In this document: positions 63,362 through 64,000 of the stretch, piece by piece
How positions within the stretch are numbered: the stretch's first letter is position 1
Layout: every line of letters starts with the position of its first letter
From: Pseudodonghicola xiamenensis DSM 18339
GTDB lineage: Bacteria > Pseudomonadota > Alphaproteobacteria > Rhodobacterales > Rhodobacteraceae
Assembly: GCF_000429365.1 (NCBI RefSeq)
Contig: NZ_AUBS01000007.1
Location: 1 to 64,000 of the forward strand
Length of the DNA stretch: 64,000 nt
Direction of reading: 5' to 3'
Position numbers and translations under genes: made by a program
Notes under the pieces: generated by a model
The model's database searches: none
What the model saw: the letters and a program-made list of their open reading frames with translations, nothing else
What the model was told of the DNA's origin: nothing

Positions 63362-63391
63362 GCGACGACGCCGCCGGAAGGAGGCTGTCGT

Positions 63392-63991
63392 TTACAGGTA
63401 AGTATATCCGAAGGACATGCCGAAATCGCCGGTTTCCAGCGCTGCGTTGCCGCGCCGGGCATTGCGCAGCCACAGCCGGCCATGCACCTGTGTGTCGCCC
63501 AGATCGGTGCCCTCGGGCAGGTGGGCATCCTGACACCATAGCCCGCCCAACCATTCGCTGCCGTGAAAGTTGACGGAGCCCCGCGCCTCAAGTCCCTGAA
63601 GCGAGACATTGCCATAACTCACCATGCCGGAGAAATCGGCGCCGGCCTCGAAGCGGGTGGCGTCGAACCGGCCGATGCCGCGGAATTCCGCGCCCTGGAA
63701 GCGGGCGGGACCGGCGAAGCGGCTGCCCTCGAACCGCGCATCATTCATGAAGCTCGTGCCATCGAACTTGGCGGGGCCGTCGAAAGTGACATCGCGGAAC
63801 CAGCTGATCCCGTCGAACCGGGCGCCGCGCGCGTCGATACCTCCGCTGAAACGCGCGCCGGTGAAATCCACCCCCGTCAGCACGCAGTCTTGCAGATCGA
63901 GCGGCCCGTCGCAGGTGATGCCCCGAAGATCGACGAAATCGCCATGTTTCCAGGGCACGATCAGCCGGTCGCGGATCTCTTCGGGCGACAT
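63392..63991 (-). CDS. Pentapeptide-repeat protein
   Basis: The 199-residue protein contains a run of A(D/R)F-type five-residue repeats, roughly residues 22-130 (LTGVDFTGARFSGG, then FDGTSFMNDARFEGSRFAG). These fold into a right-handed quadrilateral beta-helix. Biological roles vary (topoisomerase protection, membrane association, unknown), and nothing here favours one. The ATG at 63991 is nine bases from the window end, so a longer N terminus is possible. Confidence 0.75.
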   Translation of the reverse strand: MSPEEIRDRLIVPWKHGDFVDLRGITCDGPLDLQDCVLTGVDFTGARFSGGIDARGARFDGISWFRDVTFDGPAKFDGTSFMNDARFEGSRFAGPARFQGAEFRGIGRFDATRFEAGADFSGMVSYGNVSLQGLEARGSVNFHGSEWLGGLWCQDAHLPEGTDLGDTQVHGRLWLRNARRGNAALETGDFGMSFGYTYL

Positions 63992-64000
63992 CAGGCGTCC

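Noticed and set aside
1..64000. CRISPR arrays, insertion sequences, rRNA genes
   Set aside because: No regularly spaced repeats, transposase genes or rRNA sequence were seen on either strand.

Overview
The window looks like chromosome from a GC-rich alphaproteobacterium of the Rhodobacteraceae/Paracoccaceae (roseobacter-type) group. This rests on gene content and order rather than on any marker comparison: isoaspartyl methyltransferase, TolC and a DUF2497 (PopZ-like) gene in a row, a DUF6280 gene, separate Lrp-type regulators beside putA and an ornithine decarboxylase, a DUF1326/DUF2182 pair, and a palindromic repeat at convergent gene ends of a kind seen in this family. Nearly all of the window is ordinary chromosome; only the first 4.5 kb is accessory.

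Bases 1-4605 are the end of an integrated phage-like element. Five genes on the + strand overlap or nearly touch: portal, a prohead protease/major capsid fusion, a gpW-type head-tail joining protein, a 61-residue protein and a tyrosine integrase. The integrase ends 68 bases from the 3' end of a tRNA-Cys gene, the likely attachment site. No tail genes lie between head genes and integrase. The fusion gene has an in-frame TAA and the portal appears to lack its N terminus. The layout fits a decaying compact prophage or a capsid-forming satellite, and is the most unusual part of the window.

From 4.6 to 13.7 kb: a 1 kb stretch without a convincing gene, then isoaspartyl methyltransferase, TolC, the PopZ-like protein, cobQ, a DUF6280 protein, efp, an isoprenylcysteine-type methyltransferase, a YgfZ-like folate-binding protein and a glycosyltransferase. 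From 13.9 to 25.4 kb: an MsbA-like ABC exporter, two PLP aminotransferases (one hisC-like), a crotonase, a HAD hydrolase, valS, a ZntB-like transporter and a DUF2235 hydrolase. From 25.4 to 38 kb: an orphan CoxL-like molybdenum hydroxylase subunit, ornithine decarboxylase with a divergent Lrp regulator, a thioesterase, metF with divergent metR, an SLC13 permease, an Rrf2 regulator, an MDR reductase, an inositol-phosphatase family enzyme, a GFA protein and a rhomboid protease. An AT-rich gene-free patch at 37.7-38.1 kb carries RNA-like structures.

From 38 to 45.5 kb: putA with divergent putR, tRNA-Leu(TAA), a rhodanese, a phosphodiesterase-like protein and the DUF1326/DUF2182 pair. From 45.5 to 55.8 kb a continuous minus-strand run encodes a complete dipeptide-type ABC importer, a CocE/NonD hydrolase, glycerate 2-kinase, Dtd, a PfkB sugar kinase and a nitroreductase. 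From 55.9 to 61.5 kb a six-gene minus-strand cluster encodes a tiny membrane protein, an XpaC-like protein, TelA, a DUF2927 lipoprotein, an SPFH-GYF protein and a zinc-ribbon membrane protein, probably one envelope or metal/oxyanion stress unit. The window closes with an RluB-type pseudouridine synthase, tadA and a pentapeptide-repeat protein.

Local regulation is readable at several divergent gene pairs, where inverted repeats sit between regulator and target (odc/lrp, metF/metR, putA/putR).
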